From: an uncultured Bacteroidaceae bacterium
GTDB lineage: Bacteria; Bacteroidota; Bacteroidia; Bacteroidales; Bacteroidaceae
Length of the DNA: 64,000 bases
Direction of reading: 5' to 3'
Assembly (NCBI GenBank): GCA_944321635.1
Contig: CALULY010000014.1
Location: 1-64,000 of the forward strand
In this document: positions 53,369-62,393 of the stretch, in pieces
How the letters are laid out: each line of letters begins with the position of its first letter
Position numbering within the stretch: position 1 is the stretch's first letter
Notes under the pieces: model-generated
What the model was told of the DNA's origin: nothing
Seen by the model: the letters and a program-made list of their open reading frames with translations, nothing else
The model's database searches: none
Program-made: the position numbers and the translations under genes

Positions 53369-54775
53369 TCAGAACTCCGCGTTCCTCGGCGTGCGCGGGA
53401 ACGGGATGACATCCCTGATGTTGGCCATGCCGGTGACGAAGAGCAGCAGGCGCTCAAAGCCGAGGCCGAAACCCGAGTGCGGGCAGGTGCCGAAGCGGCG
53501 TGTGTCGAGGTACCACCACATATCCTTCATCGGGATGCCCAGTTCCTTGATGCGTGTGAGCAGTTTGTCATAGTCGGCTTCACGCTCCGACCCACCGATG
53601 ATCTCGCCGATTTTCGGGAAAAGCACATCCATGGCGCGGACTGTTTTGCCGTCCTCGTTCTGCTTCATGTAGAATGCTTTTATCTCCTTCGGGTAGTCTG
53701 TCAGGATGACTGGACGTTTGAAGTGGTCTTCGACGAGGAACCTCTCATGCTCTGATGCCAAGTCCATGCCCCAGTAGACAGGGAACTCAAACTTGTGGCC
53801 GGCTGCGACAGCCTGCTCAAGTATCTCCACTCCGTCGGTGTATTTCAGGCGCACGAAGTCACCTTCCAGCACGCTTTCGAGGCGGGCGATGAGCCCCTTG
53901 TCAAACATGTCGTTGAGGAACTGCACGTCGTCGCGGCAGTTGTCCAATGCCCACCGCACGCAATGCTTGATGAATTCCTCGGCAAGGTCCATGTTGTCGT
54001 ATATGTCGTTGAAAGCCACTTCCGGCTCGATCATCCAGAACTCTGCAAGGTGTCGAGGAGTGTTTGAATTTTCCGCCCTGAACGTCGGGCCGAAAGTGTA
54101 TATCGCGCCGAGTGCCGTGGCAGCCAGTTCGCCTTCGAGCTGGCCGGATACGGTGAGGCTTGTCGGTTTCCCGAAAAAGTCGTTGTCATAATCGACCGCG
54201 CCGTCCCCGTCCTTGCGTGGCACGTTTGCGAGATCCATCGTCGTGACTTGGAACATCTGTCCTGCCCCCTCGCAGTCCGATGCCGTGATGATGGGGGTGT
54301 GGAAGTAGTAGAAGCCACGGTCATGGAAAAACTTGTGGATGGCGATGGCCATGTTGTGACGGATGCGGAACACTGCGCCGAAAGTGTTGGTCCTGGGACG
54401 GAGGTGTGCGACCTCGCGCAGGAATTCGAGCGAATGCCCTTTCTTTTGCAACGGGTATTCGTTGCCGCACAGCCCGAGTATCTCGATCTCGCTGGCTTGC
54501 AACTCGACTTTTTGTCCGCTGCCTACCGATGCGGCAAGCTCCCCGTTGACGCTGATGCACGCCCCTGTCGTGATCTGGCGCAGCATCTCGTCGTCAAATT
54601 TTGCCACGTCAACGACGACTTGCACGTTGTTTATGGTCGAACCGTCGTTGAGTGCGATGAACGCGACTTGCTTGCTGCCGCGTTTTGTCCTGACCCAACC
54701 CTTGACGTTGACCGTTGTTCCGAAATCCTCACGCTTCAAGAGGTCGGATATCCTTGTTCTGGCTATTCTTTCCAT
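53369..54775 (-). CDS. asnS: Asparaginyl-tRNA synthetase
   Basis: The 468-residue class IIb synthetase charges tRNA-Asn directly, so the window encodes both the enzyme and two of its substrate tRNAs. The N-terminal OB anticodon-binding domain is about 1-110 ([24 protein letters not shown]). The catalytic domain has motif 2 ([26 protein letters not shown]) and motif 3 ([21 protein letters not shown]). It is the third gene of purB-rluB-asnS. Confidence 0.96.
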   Translation of the reverse strand: MERIARTRISDLLKREDFGTTVNVKGWVRTKRGSKQVAFIALNDGSTINNVQVVVDVAKFDDEMLRQITTGACISVNGELAASVGSGQKVELQASEIEILGLCGNEYPLQKKGHSLEFLREVAHLRPRTNTFGAVFRIRHNMAIAIHKFFHDRGFYYFHTPIITASDCEGAGQMFQVTTMDLANVPRKDGDGAVDYDNDFFGKPTSLTVSGQLEGELAATALGAIYTFGPTFRAENSNTPRHLAEFWMIEPEVAFNDIYDNMDLAEEFIKHCVRWALDNCRDDVQFLNDMFDKGLIARLESVLEGDFVRLKYTDGVEILEQAVAAGHKFEFPVYWGMDLASEHERFLVEDHFKRPVILTDYPKEIKAFYMKQNEDGKTVRAMDVLFPKIGEIIGGSEREADYDKLLTRIKELGIPMKDMWWYLDTRRFGTCPHSGFGLGFERLLLFVTGMANIRDVIPFPRTPRNAEF

Positions 54776-54824
54776 ATAGATTGCTTGTTGGTTTGGTCGT
54801 TAGTTTTTTGTCTTTGCTCTTTGC

Positions 54825-55988
54825 TCAGAATGCGCCCATACGGAGCATATTGACTTCCTGCTCTGTGAGGAAACGCCAGTCGCCGCGCTTGACACCTTTT
54901 TTTGTGAGCCCTGCAAACATCGTGCGGTCGAGTTTTTTGACCTTGTAGCCCAGGGATTCAAAGATGCGGCGCACGATGCGGTTCTTGCCGGAGTGGATCT
55001 CGATGCCGACTTTCGCCTTGTCGTCAGGGTCGATATAGGCTATGTCGTCGGCTTTTATCTCACCATCTTCGAGCATGATGCCGTTCATGATCTTGTTCAT
55101 GTCGTCCTTTGTGACATTTTTGTCGAGTGTCACGGCGTAGACTTTCTTTTTCAGGTATTTTGGGTGCGTCAATTTTGATGCCATCTCTCCGTCGTTGGTG
55201 AGCAGGATCACACCTGTGGTGTTGCGGTCAAGCCTTCCGACGGGATAAACCCTCTCTGAGCAAGCTCCCTTGATGCAATCGAGCACCGTGTTCCTCTCTT
55301 GTGGGTCGTCGGAAGTGGTGACGCAATCCTTGGGTTTGTTCAACAAGATGTAGACTTTCTTCTCCATCTTGACCGGTTGGTCATGGAATTTCACCTCGTC
55401 GCTCCGCAAGACCTTCGTGCCAAGTTCGGTGACGACTTTGCCATTTACGGTGACGACGCCGGCAGTGATGTACTCATCGGCCTCGCGGCGGGAACATATC
55501 CCGGCGTTGGCGAGGAATTTATTCAAGCGCACGGGGGCTTTCGGGTCGAAATTCGCCTCCTTGTATGCGAGTTGTTTCTTCCTGCTGTATTTGGCATTGG
55601 GGTCATAGTCGTTTGTGCGCTGACGGTAGGGCTTGCGCTCGTAGCCGTCCCGGTCGTAGCCACGCCTCTCGCCGCCGCGTTGATAGTCGTCACGCTGGTG
55701 GCTGCGCCTGTAATTGAATGACTGCTCGTCGTCATCGCGGCGACGGTTGTAACCCTCGCTGCGGTTGTACCCTCCTCTGTCTGTCCGCCTCTCGCGCCAG
55801 CCGCCTTGACCGTCCCGGTCCCTGCCTGTCCTGTCTCCCGACGGGCGGCGGTTGCCGTAGCGTGGACGTTGCTCGTACCTGTCGTCCTGGCTGTCGCCGC
55901 GCCTCTCATAGCGCGGGCGTTGCACGTTGCTGTCCTCACGGGAGATTCTCCCCCATGGGCTGTCCTTTCTGTTCTCTCTGTCGTTCAT
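54825..55988 (-). CDS. rluB: RsuA/RluB-family pseudouridine synthase with long Arg-rich tail
   Basis: The 387-residue protein has a 145-residue N-terminal tail, very rich in Arg, Asp, Gly and Tyr and surely disordered (many RRDDD, RRGYDRDGY-type runs). An S4 domain follows (about 152-200, VRLNKFLANAGICSRREAD), then a synthase domain with catalytic GRLDRNTTGVILLTNDG. The modification is 23S rRNA U2605-type in the RluB branch, the best guess here. Such tails are known in other Bacteroidota members and may help RNA binding. It lies between purB and asnS in one operon. Confidence 0.9.
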   Translation of the reverse strand: MNDRENRKDSPWGRISREDSNVQRPRYERRGDSQDDRYEQRPRYGNRRPSGDRTGRDRDGQGGWRERRTDRGGYNRSEGYNRRRDDDEQSFNYRRSHQRDDYQRGGERRGYDRDGYERKPYRQRTNDYDPNAKYSRKKQLAYKEANFDPKAPVRLNKFLANAGICSRREADEYITAGVVTVNGKVVTELGTKVLRSDEVKFHDQPVKMEKKVYILLNKPKDCVTTSDDPQERNTVLDCIKGACSERVYPVGRLDRNTTGVILLTNDGEMASKLTHPKYLKKKVYAVTLDKNVTKDDMNKIMNGIMLEDGEIKADDIAYIDPDDKAKVGIEIHSGKNRIVRRIFESLGYKVKKLDRTMFAGLTKKGVKRGDWRFLTEQEVNMLRMGAF

Positions 55989-56040
55989 AACTAAGTTGTT
56001 TGTGTGTTGGGTAAAGGTCTCACGACCTTTGATGTTTTTG

Positions 56041-57390
56041 TCAAATGCCTGTGTAGTTGCGTGGCGTGATGGCGAGCAATTCCTCTTTCAGCTCTTGGCT
56101 CACGTCGAGGTTGTTTATGAAGTCGGCTATGGACTCATGCGTTATCGCGTTGTTGGTGCGCGTCAACGCCTTGAGGGCTTCGTATGGGTTGTGGTATCCC
56201 TCACGGCGCAGGACGGTCTGGATGGCTTCTGCCACGACGCTCCAACAGTTGTCTATGTCACGGTCGATGGCCGTCCTGTTGATGATGAGTTTGCCAAGGC
56301 CCTTGATGGTGCTTTGCAGCGCGATGACAAAGTGCCCGAAAGGCACGCCGACATTGCGCAGCACTGTCGAGTCGGTCAGATCACGTTGCAGCCGCGACAC
56401 GGGCAACTTGGATGACAAATGACCCAGCACGGCGTTGGCTACCCCGAGATTGCCCTCGGAATTCTCGAAATCGATGGGATTGACCTTGTGCGGCATGGCA
56501 CTGGAGCCCACTTCGCCCGCTTTTATCTTTTGTTTGAAGTATTCCATCGAGATGTATTGCCAGAAATCCCTGTCCATGTCGATGATGATGGTGTTGATGC
56601 GGCGCATGGCATCAAACACAGCCCCCAGGTTGTCATAGTTGGAGATCTGCGTCGTGAATTGTTCACGCTCCAGCCCCAGCTTGTCGGCGACGAAACGGTT
56701 GGCGAATGCCCTCCAGTCAGTCTGTGGGTAGGCGACCTTGTGTGCGTTGAAGTTGCCGGTCGCACCGCCGAACTTGGCCGTGATGGGGATTGCCCGCAGC
56801 AGTTCAAGCTGCCTCTCGATGCGGTAGACAAAGACCATCACCTCCTTGCCCAGCCTGGTGGGCGAGGCGGGTTGCCCGTGAGTGCGGGCGAGCATTGGGA
56901 CTTCCGCCCACTCCTCGGCATAGCGGCGCAGGATGCCCAGCATCTCATCGAGTTGGGGATAGTAGATGTCGTCGAGAGCTTCCTTGATGGACAGTGGCAC
57001 CGACGTGTTGTTGATGTCCTGCGACGTTAGACCAAAGTGGATGAACTCCTTGTAACGGTCGAGACCTTCGCCGATGGCGTCAAAACGTTCCTTGATGAAG
57101 TATTCGATGGCCTTGACATCGTGGTTTGTCACGCCTTCTATCTCCTTGACACGCCGGGCGTCGGCTTCGCTGAGATTAAGGTAGATGTTCCTCAACTCGG
57201 GGAACAAAGCCTTGGGAAACGAGGCCAGCTGCGGCAATGGCAGTTCGCAAAGAGCGATGAAGTACTCGATTTCGACCCGTGTCCTGTACCGTATCAGCGC
57301 ATACTCTGAAAAATATGCGTCGAGCCTCTCGGTCTTGTTCCTGTAACGTCCGTCTATCGGCGAGATTGCCGTCAATGTGTCAAGCTGCAT
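56041..57390 (-). CDS. purB: Adenylosuccinate lyase
   Basis: The 449-residue enzyme of the fumarase/aspartase superfamily acts twice in purine synthesis. The signature loop GEVGSSAMPHKVNPIDFEN carries the catalytic Ser. ISPIDGRYRNKT opens the protein, and LARTHGQPASPTRLGKE is the His-containing block. The length and the ISPIDGRY start match the longer PurB type. It is the first gene of the purB-rluB-asnS unit. A -7 box TAATTTTG (complement 57417-57424) lies just upstream. Confidence 0.96.
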   Translation of the reverse strand: MQLDTLTAISPIDGRYRNKTERLDAYFSEYALIRYRTRVEIEYFIALCELPLPQLASFPKALFPELRNIYLNLSEADARRVKEIEGVTNHDVKAIEYFIKERFDAIGEGLDRYKEFIHFGLTSQDINNTSVPLSIKEALDDIYYPQLDEMLGILRRYAEEWAEVPMLARTHGQPASPTRLGKEVMVFVYRIERQLELLRAIPITAKFGGATGNFNAHKVAYPQTDWRAFANRFVADKLGLEREQFTTQISNYDNLGAVFDAMRRINTIIIDMDRDFWQYISMEYFKQKIKAGEVGSSAMPHKVNPIDFENSEGNLGVANAVLGHLSSKLPVSRLQRDLTDSTVLRNVGVPFGHFVIALQSTIKGLGKLIINRTAIDRDIDNCWSVVAEAIQTVLRREGYHNPYEALKALTRTNNAITHESIADFINNLDVSQELKEELLAITPRNYTGI

Positions 57391-57416
57391 AGTCTGTTGT
57401 CTTTTTTGTCAGGCTG

Positions 57417-57424
57417 CAAAATTA
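57417..57424 (-). promoter_or_regulatory. -7 box of purB
   Basis: TAATTTTG on the minus strand, 26 bases before the purB start codon. No clear -33 element. Confidence 0.45.
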
Positions 57425-57529
57425 CTCAATTATCCTTGATTGCCCACTAACACGCGTGCGTTAAATTAGCCTGCGTGCTTGAGTGCGCCATGCCGGTGCA
57501 TGGACGGCGGACTGGCGGGGTGGGGGAGA

Positions 57530-57627
57530 AAAGTTTGTTTTTAGGTTAAGTTTATGTATTTGCAGGTTAAGTCTATATGTTTTTAGATTGAAAATATATA
57601 GATTCAAGTTAAAAATAGACTTTTCGT
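57530..57627. repeat. Family C array 2: four 21-bp units
   Basis: Four consecutive 21-bp units occupy 57537-57557, 57558-57578, 57579-57599 and 57600-57620. Each contains AGGTTAAG, AGATTGAAA or AAGTTAAAAA in the same register. The outer ends form an inverted pair GAAAAGT/ACTTTTC, as in array 1 (GGAAAGT/ACTTTCC). The element occupies the 438-base gap between divergent purB and the DUF4199-like gene. The rest of that gap holds the two promoters and no recognisable feature. Confidence 0.83.
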
Positions 57628-57767
57628 GCCGCCTTCCCTGTTTTGCGGTTGATGGTGCGGAGGCAGACCGCTTGCTTTCGGCATCGCTGACGCCGTCGCT
57701 CATGTTTTTGCCTTGGGCAGGCTGCTGCGTGACGTTGCGCGACGGTGACAAACCTGCTGTTTGCCGC

Positions 57768-57797
57768 TTGTTTTGCGCACGGGTTGCACTATCTTTG
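57768..57797 (+). promoter_or_regulatory. Promoter of the DUF4199-like gene
   Basis: TTG at 57768-57770, a 19-bp spacer and TATCTTTG at 57790-57797. The leader is about 25 bases. Confidence 0.7.
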
Positions 57798-57828
57798 CAC
57801 CCTGCATGACAACCAAAACGTTAGACTG

Positions 57829-58383
57829 ATGAACGATAATGGCACGGCGCAAGGCAGTTCGCCTGTCAACCTGATGCGGCTGGCAGGCAGGTTGGGGCTA
57901 GCTATGGGCGCTTACTATGTGGTCAGGCTCGCTTTTTTCCCCTCCTACATAGGGATGGGCACGCTTGGTCTGTTCTATGTGGCCATGCTTGTCGCCGCCC
58001 CATTTGTGTGCGGGCTCATGGTCAAACGTGCCAGGGACAAGCACCTTGGCGGCGTGATGACTTTTTGGCAAGGGTTCAACCTCTCGTTCCTCGTGATGCT
58101 TTTTGGCGGTCTTGTCGAAGCCCTCGCCCAGTATTTTTACTACCGATACATCGACCAGGGGCGTCTCGCCGGCGGTCTTGAGCGCAGCATCTCCGTGCTG
58201 GAGGACAACGGGCTCGGTGGAGAACTGCTCTCGCAGGCGCGGGCAATGGCCGACAACATCGCGGCCATGTCGCCGATAGATTTGGCGGTAGGCAACTTTG
58301 TGGACGGGATTTTTTGGATATTAATCATAGCATTGCTCATCGGTCTCGTCTTGAAGCGCAACGCGCCAAGGCGGATGGTTTAA
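57829..58383 (+). CDS. DUF4199-like membrane protein
   Basis: The 184-residue protein has four hydrophobic helices (near 20-35, 42-58, 75-97 and 155-175) and a GGVMTFWQGFNLSFLVMLFGGL segment typical of DUF4199 proteins, which often sit beside a glycosyltransferase in Bacteroidota, as here. Function is unknown. ATG 57829 is preferred over an upstream in-frame start because it follows the promoter directly. It is first in an apparent six-gene unit ending at apbE. Confidence 0.78.
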   Translation: MNDNGTAQGSSPVNLMRLAGRLGLAMGAYYVVRLAFFPSYIGMGTLGLFYVAMLVAAPFVCGLMVKRARDKHLGGVMTFWQGFNLSFLVMLFGGLVEALAQYFYYRYIDQGRLAGGLERSISVLEDNGLGGELLSQARAMADNIAAMSPIDLAVGNFVDGIFWILIIALLIGLVLKRNAPRRMV

Positions 58384-58396
58384 AAAAACGACGGAC

Positions 58397-59347
58397 ATGG
58401 ACATTTCAGTAGTCATACCTTTATATAATGAGGAGGAGTCAATCCCCGAGTTGTTCGCCTGGATAGAGCGCGTGATGCAGCAGCATGGCTTCAGTCACGA
58501 GGTTATCTTTGTCGATGACGGCAGTACAGACGGCTCTTGGGATGCCATCGTGCGGCTCGCCGGGCAGTCTGAAAATGTCAAGGCGGTCAAGTTCCGCCGC
58601 AATTACGGGAAGTCCCCGGCCCTGTACACCGGCTTCCTGAAAGCGGAAGGCGACGTCGTGATAACGATGGATGCCGACCTCCAGGACAGTCCCGATGAGA
58701 TTCCCGGGTTGTACGACATGATTGTCAAGGACGGGTATGACCTTGTTTCGGGCTGGAAGAAGAAGCGTTACGACCCGTTGTCAAAGACCATCCCGACAAA
58801 GCTGTTCAACGCGACGGCCCGCAAGGTCTCGGGCATCAAGAACTTGCACGACTTCAATTGCGGCCTTAAGGCCTATCGCCGGGACGTTGTGAAGCACATC
58901 GAGGTCTATGGCGAGATGCACCGTTACATCCCATATCTGGCCAAGAACGCAGGATTCACCAAGATCGGTGAGAAGGTGGTGCACCACCAGGCGCGGAAGT
59001 ACGGGAAGACCAAGTTCGGACTTGACAGGTTTGTCAACGGTTATCTCGACCTCATCACGTTGTGGTTCCTGTCAAAGTTTGGCGTGAAACCGATGCATTT
59101 CTTCGGATTGCTCGGCACGTTGATGTTCATCGTCGGTTTTGTCGCTGTCATCATCGTCGGTGTGAGCAAGTTGTGGGCAATGCACCACGGGATGCCTTAC
59201 AGGCTTGTGACCGATTCGCCCTATTTCTACTTGGCATTGACCACGATGTTGCTCGGCACACAGTTTTTCCTCACTGGATTTGTGGGCGAACTCATCGCGC
59301 GCAACTCCGCCGAGCGCAACAATTACCAGATAGAGAAAGAGATCTGA
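58397..59347 (+). CDS. Family 2 glycosyltransferase, DPM1/GtrB-like
   Basis: The 316-residue protein has a GT-A domain (SVVIPLYNEEESIPEL at the start, FVDDGSTDGSW, and metal motif MDADLQDSP). Two C-terminal transmembrane helices lie near 232-258 and 276-300. This is the polyprenyl-phosphate sugar transferase layout, which loads glucose, mannose or a related sugar onto undecaprenyl phosphate for use outside the membrane. The sugar is not predictable. Its TGA shares one base with the next ATG. Confidence 0.92.
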   Translation: MDISVVIPLYNEEESIPELFAWIERVMQQHGFSHEVIFVDDGSTDGSWDAIVRLAGQSENVKAVKFRRNYGKSPALYTGFLKAEGDVVITMDADLQDSPDEIPGLYDMIVKDGYDLVSGWKKKRYDPLSKTIPTKLFNATARKVSGIKNLHDFNCGLKAYRRDVVKHIEVYGEMHRYIPYLAKNAGFTKIGEKVVHHQARKYGKTKFGLDRFVNGYLDLITLWFLSKFGVKPMHFFGLLGTLMFIVGFVAVIIVGVSKLWAMHHGMPYRLVTDSPYFYLALTTMLLGTQFFLTGFVGELIARNSAERNNYQIEKEI

Positions 59348-59898
59348 TGAAAGCACGTCTCATCCCCTTGTTCGCCATCCTGGCAGTCGTCGCGACCGCC
59401 GCAATCAGCGGTTGCAACGACACCGATTGCCCGATGGGCAGTGCCAACGAGCTCAAGATACGCTTCCTTTCTGTCGCCGACACCAGCAATTTCGTTGTCG
59501 ATTCGCTGACGGTGACGGCTCAAGGGACTGACTCGGTGTTGCTCAACAAGGAGAGTGATGCCTACTATGTCACCTTGCCGCTCAACAGCACGCAGAGGGT
59601 GACGACCTACAACTTCGGATTCACCATGCTGCGGCGTGACACCACGACGGTGACGGCACAGCTGCCCGACGGGACGACGGAGCAACGTGACACCGTGATT
59701 GTCACACCTGTCCGTTTTGACGACCAGGTGGAAGTGCAATACACGGCAGAACAAAAGTTCACTTCCATGGATTGCGGCCTCATCTTTTCATACGTGCTGG
59801 AGACGGGAAGGCACTCCACCAATTTCATAAAGAGCATGGGCATCGTCAATGCCGTAATAAGCGAGGAGAATGAAGAAAATATCTATATGTTTTTTTAG
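59347..59898 (+). CDS. DUF6452-like lipoprotein
   Basis: The 183-residue product has a lipoprotein signal (AVVATAAISGC, Cys23) and then a compact beta-rich domain. It has Cys pairs (CNDTDCPMG near the N-terminus, MDCGLIFSY near the C-terminus) and TLPLNSTQRVTTYNF in the middle. This layout and the next gene match a pair often annotated DUF6452-DUF6048 in Bacteroidales. Function unknown. It overlaps the previous gene by 1 bp and the next by 29 bp, so translation is coupled. Confidence 0.72.
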   Translation: MKARLIPLFAILAVVATAAISGCNDTDCPMGSANELKIRFLSVADTSNFVVDSLTVTAQGTDSVLLNKESDAYYVTLPLNSTQRVTTYNFGFTMLRRDTTTVTAQLPDGTTEQRDTVIVTPVRFDDQVEVQYTAEQKFTSMDCGLIFSYVLETGRHSTNFIKSMGIVNAVISEENEENIYMFF

Positions 59899-60556
59899 CC
59901 TCATCCTCGCGCTCCTCCCGATGAATGCACGTGGTGGCAATGACGAGGGTGAAGCAGAGGAAAAAGCTCCCCTTTACGGCGGGACATACGTCGCTCTCGA
60001 TGTTTTCAACCCTGTGAGCCACTTCCTTGGCACGAGGTTCGTCCAAGGGGAAGCGGCTGTGGATGTGAACATCAGGAACATGATTTTCCCTGTCTTCGAA
60101 TTCGGTTACGGAGGAGTCAGTTACGACAACGGCGAAGGGTTGTACTACAAGTCCTCCGCCCCCTTTTTCCGCTTGGGGGTGAATTATAACACGATGGCGA
60201 AAAAACTGCGTGAAAATCACTTTTACATCGGGGCACGCTATGGTTTTTCCGCATTCAAGTATGACATCAGGTCCAATGGCCTGAGCGATCCCATCTGGCC
60301 TGCGCCCATAACATACGACCGCCTCGGGCAGAAAACATTCGGGCAATGGATAGAATTGGTCGCCGGCATCCGTGTCCAGATCAAAAACAACTTCATGATG
60401 GGTTGGTCGGTGCGGCTCAAAAGGATGGTCGGCAACGTCAGCAACGGTGACAATGAGGCGTGGTACATCCCGGGCTACGGTTACAACGGCATGACGGCCT
60501 ACGGGGCGACGTACAGCCTGATCTACAAATTTGATGCGGGCAAGAGGGCGAAATGA
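59870..60556 (+). CDS. DUF6048-like outer-membrane barrel
   Basis: The 228-residue protein has a signal peptide (MKKISICFFSLILALLPMNARGG) and beta-barrel strands (GTYVALDVFNPVSHFLG, NHFYIGARYGFSAFKYD, NNFMMGWSVRLKRM, ATYSLIYKFDAG). It is likely an outer-membrane protein acting with the preceding lipoprotein. Function unknown. The stop overlaps mntP by 4 bp. Confidence 0.75.
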   Translation: MKKISICFFSLILALLPMNARGGNDEGEAEEKAPLYGGTYVALDVFNPVSHFLGTRFVQGEAAVDVNIRNMIFPVFEFGYGGVSYDNGEGLYYKSSAPFFRLGVNYNTMAKKLRENHFYIGARYGFSAFKYDIRSNGLSDPIWPAPITYDRLGQKTFGQWIELVAGIRVQIKNNFMMGWSVRLKRMVGNVSNGDNEAWYIPGYGYNGMTAYGATYSLIYKFDAGKRAK

Positions 60557-61134
60557 CTGAACTTGAAATCTGGATGATAGCCCTCGGGCTGGCAATGGAC
60601 TGCTTCACCGTGTCGATCACGGGCGGCATAGCGTTGAAATGCACGCGGTGGGGGGTGACGTTGCGCACGGCGTTCCTTTTCGGATTGTTCCAGGCCGCGA
60701 TGCCCGTCATCGGATGGGGATGTGCGCGGTGGTTGGCCGATTACATAGGTGACTATGACCATTGGATAGCTTTCGTCCTGTTGCTTTTTCTCGGGGCGAA
60801 GATGATTTACGGCTCGTTCGCCGCCAAGGAAGGCGATGGGTGCGCCTTCAATCCATGCGACAACAAGACGGTCTTGCTGATGGCTCTGGCGACGAGCATC
60901 GATGCACTCGCTGTCGGGGTCTCTTTCGCCTTTATCTACGGGGATAGCTTTGTGAGCATAGCATGGCCTGTGGCGGTCATCGGATTCGTCTCATTCGTCA
61001 TGTCGGCCGTCGGGTTTGTGGGAGGGGCGTGGTTCTCGCGGCTTTCACGTTTCAAGCCAGAGGTGGTCGGTGGCATAATCCTCATCGCCATCGGCACTAA
61101 AATACTGATAGAACACATCACACAAGGAGTATGA
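60553..61134 (+). CDS. mntP: MntP-type manganese efflux pump
   Basis: The 193-residue protein has six transmembrane helices in two inverted halves. The conserved Asp-containing motifs are GLAMDCFTVSITGG in the first half and LATSIDALAVGVSFAF in the second. The MntP family exports Mn2+. The middle loop (EGDGCAFNPCDNK) is cysteine-bearing and may be a metal-sensing or structural site. It overlaps the genes before and after by 4 bp each. Confidence 0.93.
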   Translation: MTELEIWMIALGLAMDCFTVSITGGIALKCTRWGVTLRTAFLFGLFQAAMPVIGWGCARWLADYIGDYDHWIAFVLLLFLGAKMIYGSFAAKEGDGCAFNPCDNKTVLLMALATSIDALAVGVSFAFIYGDSFVSIAWPVAVIGFVSFVMSAVGFVGGAWFSRLSRFKPEVVGGIILIAIGTKILIEHITQGV

Positions 61135-62177
61135 CACAAGACAGCACCGCGCGTGGCGGCAGAAAAGGTTGGAGGAGGCTGGCCAATGCCCTGTTTCTCC
61201 TCGCGCTAATCATAGGGACGGCACTCATCATCAGGCGGCACAGCACTGTCTGGCAAGAGGACAGGGGGACGGCTTTCGGCACTGTCTACACGATAAAGTA
61301 TAAGTCCGCAGACAACTACAAGGCTGGCATTGAGGAACAACTACGTCGTGTCGATGCCTCTTTGTCCATGTTCAACCCGCAGTCGGTCCTGTCCCGCATC
61401 AACCGGGGTGAGGATGTCGAGCCGGACTCGATGTTTCTCACCGTCTTTGCACGGGGCATGGAGGTCGCTGCCAACACGGGCGGGCTCTATGACATAACGG
61501 TGGCACCGCTGTGCAATGCCTGGGGATTCGGGTTCAAGCAGGGTGTTGAGGTCACGTCGTCGGTGATTGACAGCTTGCTGCAATTTGTGGGCTATGGCAA
61601 AGTGTCGTTGCGTGACGGTCGCATCGTCAAAGCCGACCCGCGTTGCCAATTGGATTGCAGCTCGATAGCCAAGGGTTTCGGGTGTGATGCCGTCGCTTCG
61701 TTCTTACGCCAGCAAGGCGTGCAGGACTTCATGGTGGAGATTGGAGGCGAAGTGATGGCCGGGGGCAAAAACAACGATGGCCAAGCGTGGCGCATCGGGA
61801 TAAACAAACCTGTCGATGACACCCTCGGAATCAACCGTGACATACAGGCGGTCGTCCGCATAGAGAACTCAGGCGTGGCGACATCGGGCAACTACCGCAA
61901 CTTCTATGTCAAGGATGGCAAACGCTACTCGCACACCATCAACCCGCTGACAGGCTACCCCGTCACACACGGTTTGCTCTCGGCAACCGTCATTGCGGAC
62001 GATTGCATGACGGCGGATGCCTACGCCACGGCGTTCATGGCGATGGGACTTGAGACCGCGATGCTCCATGCCGACACCGCGAGGGCAGTCAAGGCGGCCT
62101 ACTTCATCTCGGACGACGGGCACGGAGGATACAAAGTAGACATGACGAGGGACATGGGGTTGTTTTTGGAGGAGTGA
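61131..62177 (+). CDS. apbE: FAD:protein FMN transferase ApbE
   Basis: The 348-residue protein has an N-terminal membrane anchor (about 18-37) and an extracytoplasmic ApbE domain. The motifs are LDCSSIAKGFGCDAVASFL, FMVEIGGEVMAGG, and YSHTINPLTGYPV near the C-terminus. ApbE attaches FMN covalently to threonine of exported flavoproteins such as the Nqr and Rnf subunits. A lipoprotein Cys is not evident. It is the last gene of the unit and is followed by a terminator. Confidence 0.93.
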   Translation: MTQDSTARGGRKGWRRLANALFLLALIIGTALIIRRHSTVWQEDRGTAFGTVYTIKYKSADNYKAGIEEQLRRVDASLSMFNPQSVLSRINRGEDVEPDSMFLTVFARGMEVAANTGGLYDITVAPLCNAWGFGFKQGVEVTSSVIDSLLQFVGYGKVSLRDGRIVKADPRCQLDCSSIAKGFGCDAVASFLRQQGVQDFMVEIGGEVMAGGKNNDGQAWRIGINKPVDDTLGINRDIQAVVRIENSGVATSGNYRNFYVKDGKRYSHTINPLTGYPVTHGLLSATVIADDCMTADAYATAFMAMGLETAMLHADTARAVKAAYFISDDGHGGYKVDMTRDMGLFLEE

Positions 62178-62230
62178 GTGTGCGGCATACATCATAGCAA
62201 GATGCGATAATAGCATACAACTATAAAGTC

Positions 62231-62276
62231 AAATCCTGGCGGTGTCATGCGTCTCATCGCCAGGATTTATTTTCTT
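62231..62276 (+). terminator. Terminator after apbE
   Basis: An 11-bp stem AAATCCTGGCG (62231-62241 with 62258-62268) is followed by ATTTTCTT. Confidence 0.82.
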
Positions 62277-62393
62277 GGTATACTTCCCACGTGCAATGCA
62301 CAATATTCCTGCATGTATTTTGCTTGGGCTGTAAAATTACATACATTTGTTTCAATTGATACCAAATTGCCATAATATTAAAGGACAGACAGC

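Noticed and set aside
62185-62220. A degenerate family B array after apbE
   Set aside because: Two GCATACA matches are 28 bp apart, out of phase with the 22-bp rule, and lack the ATG half.
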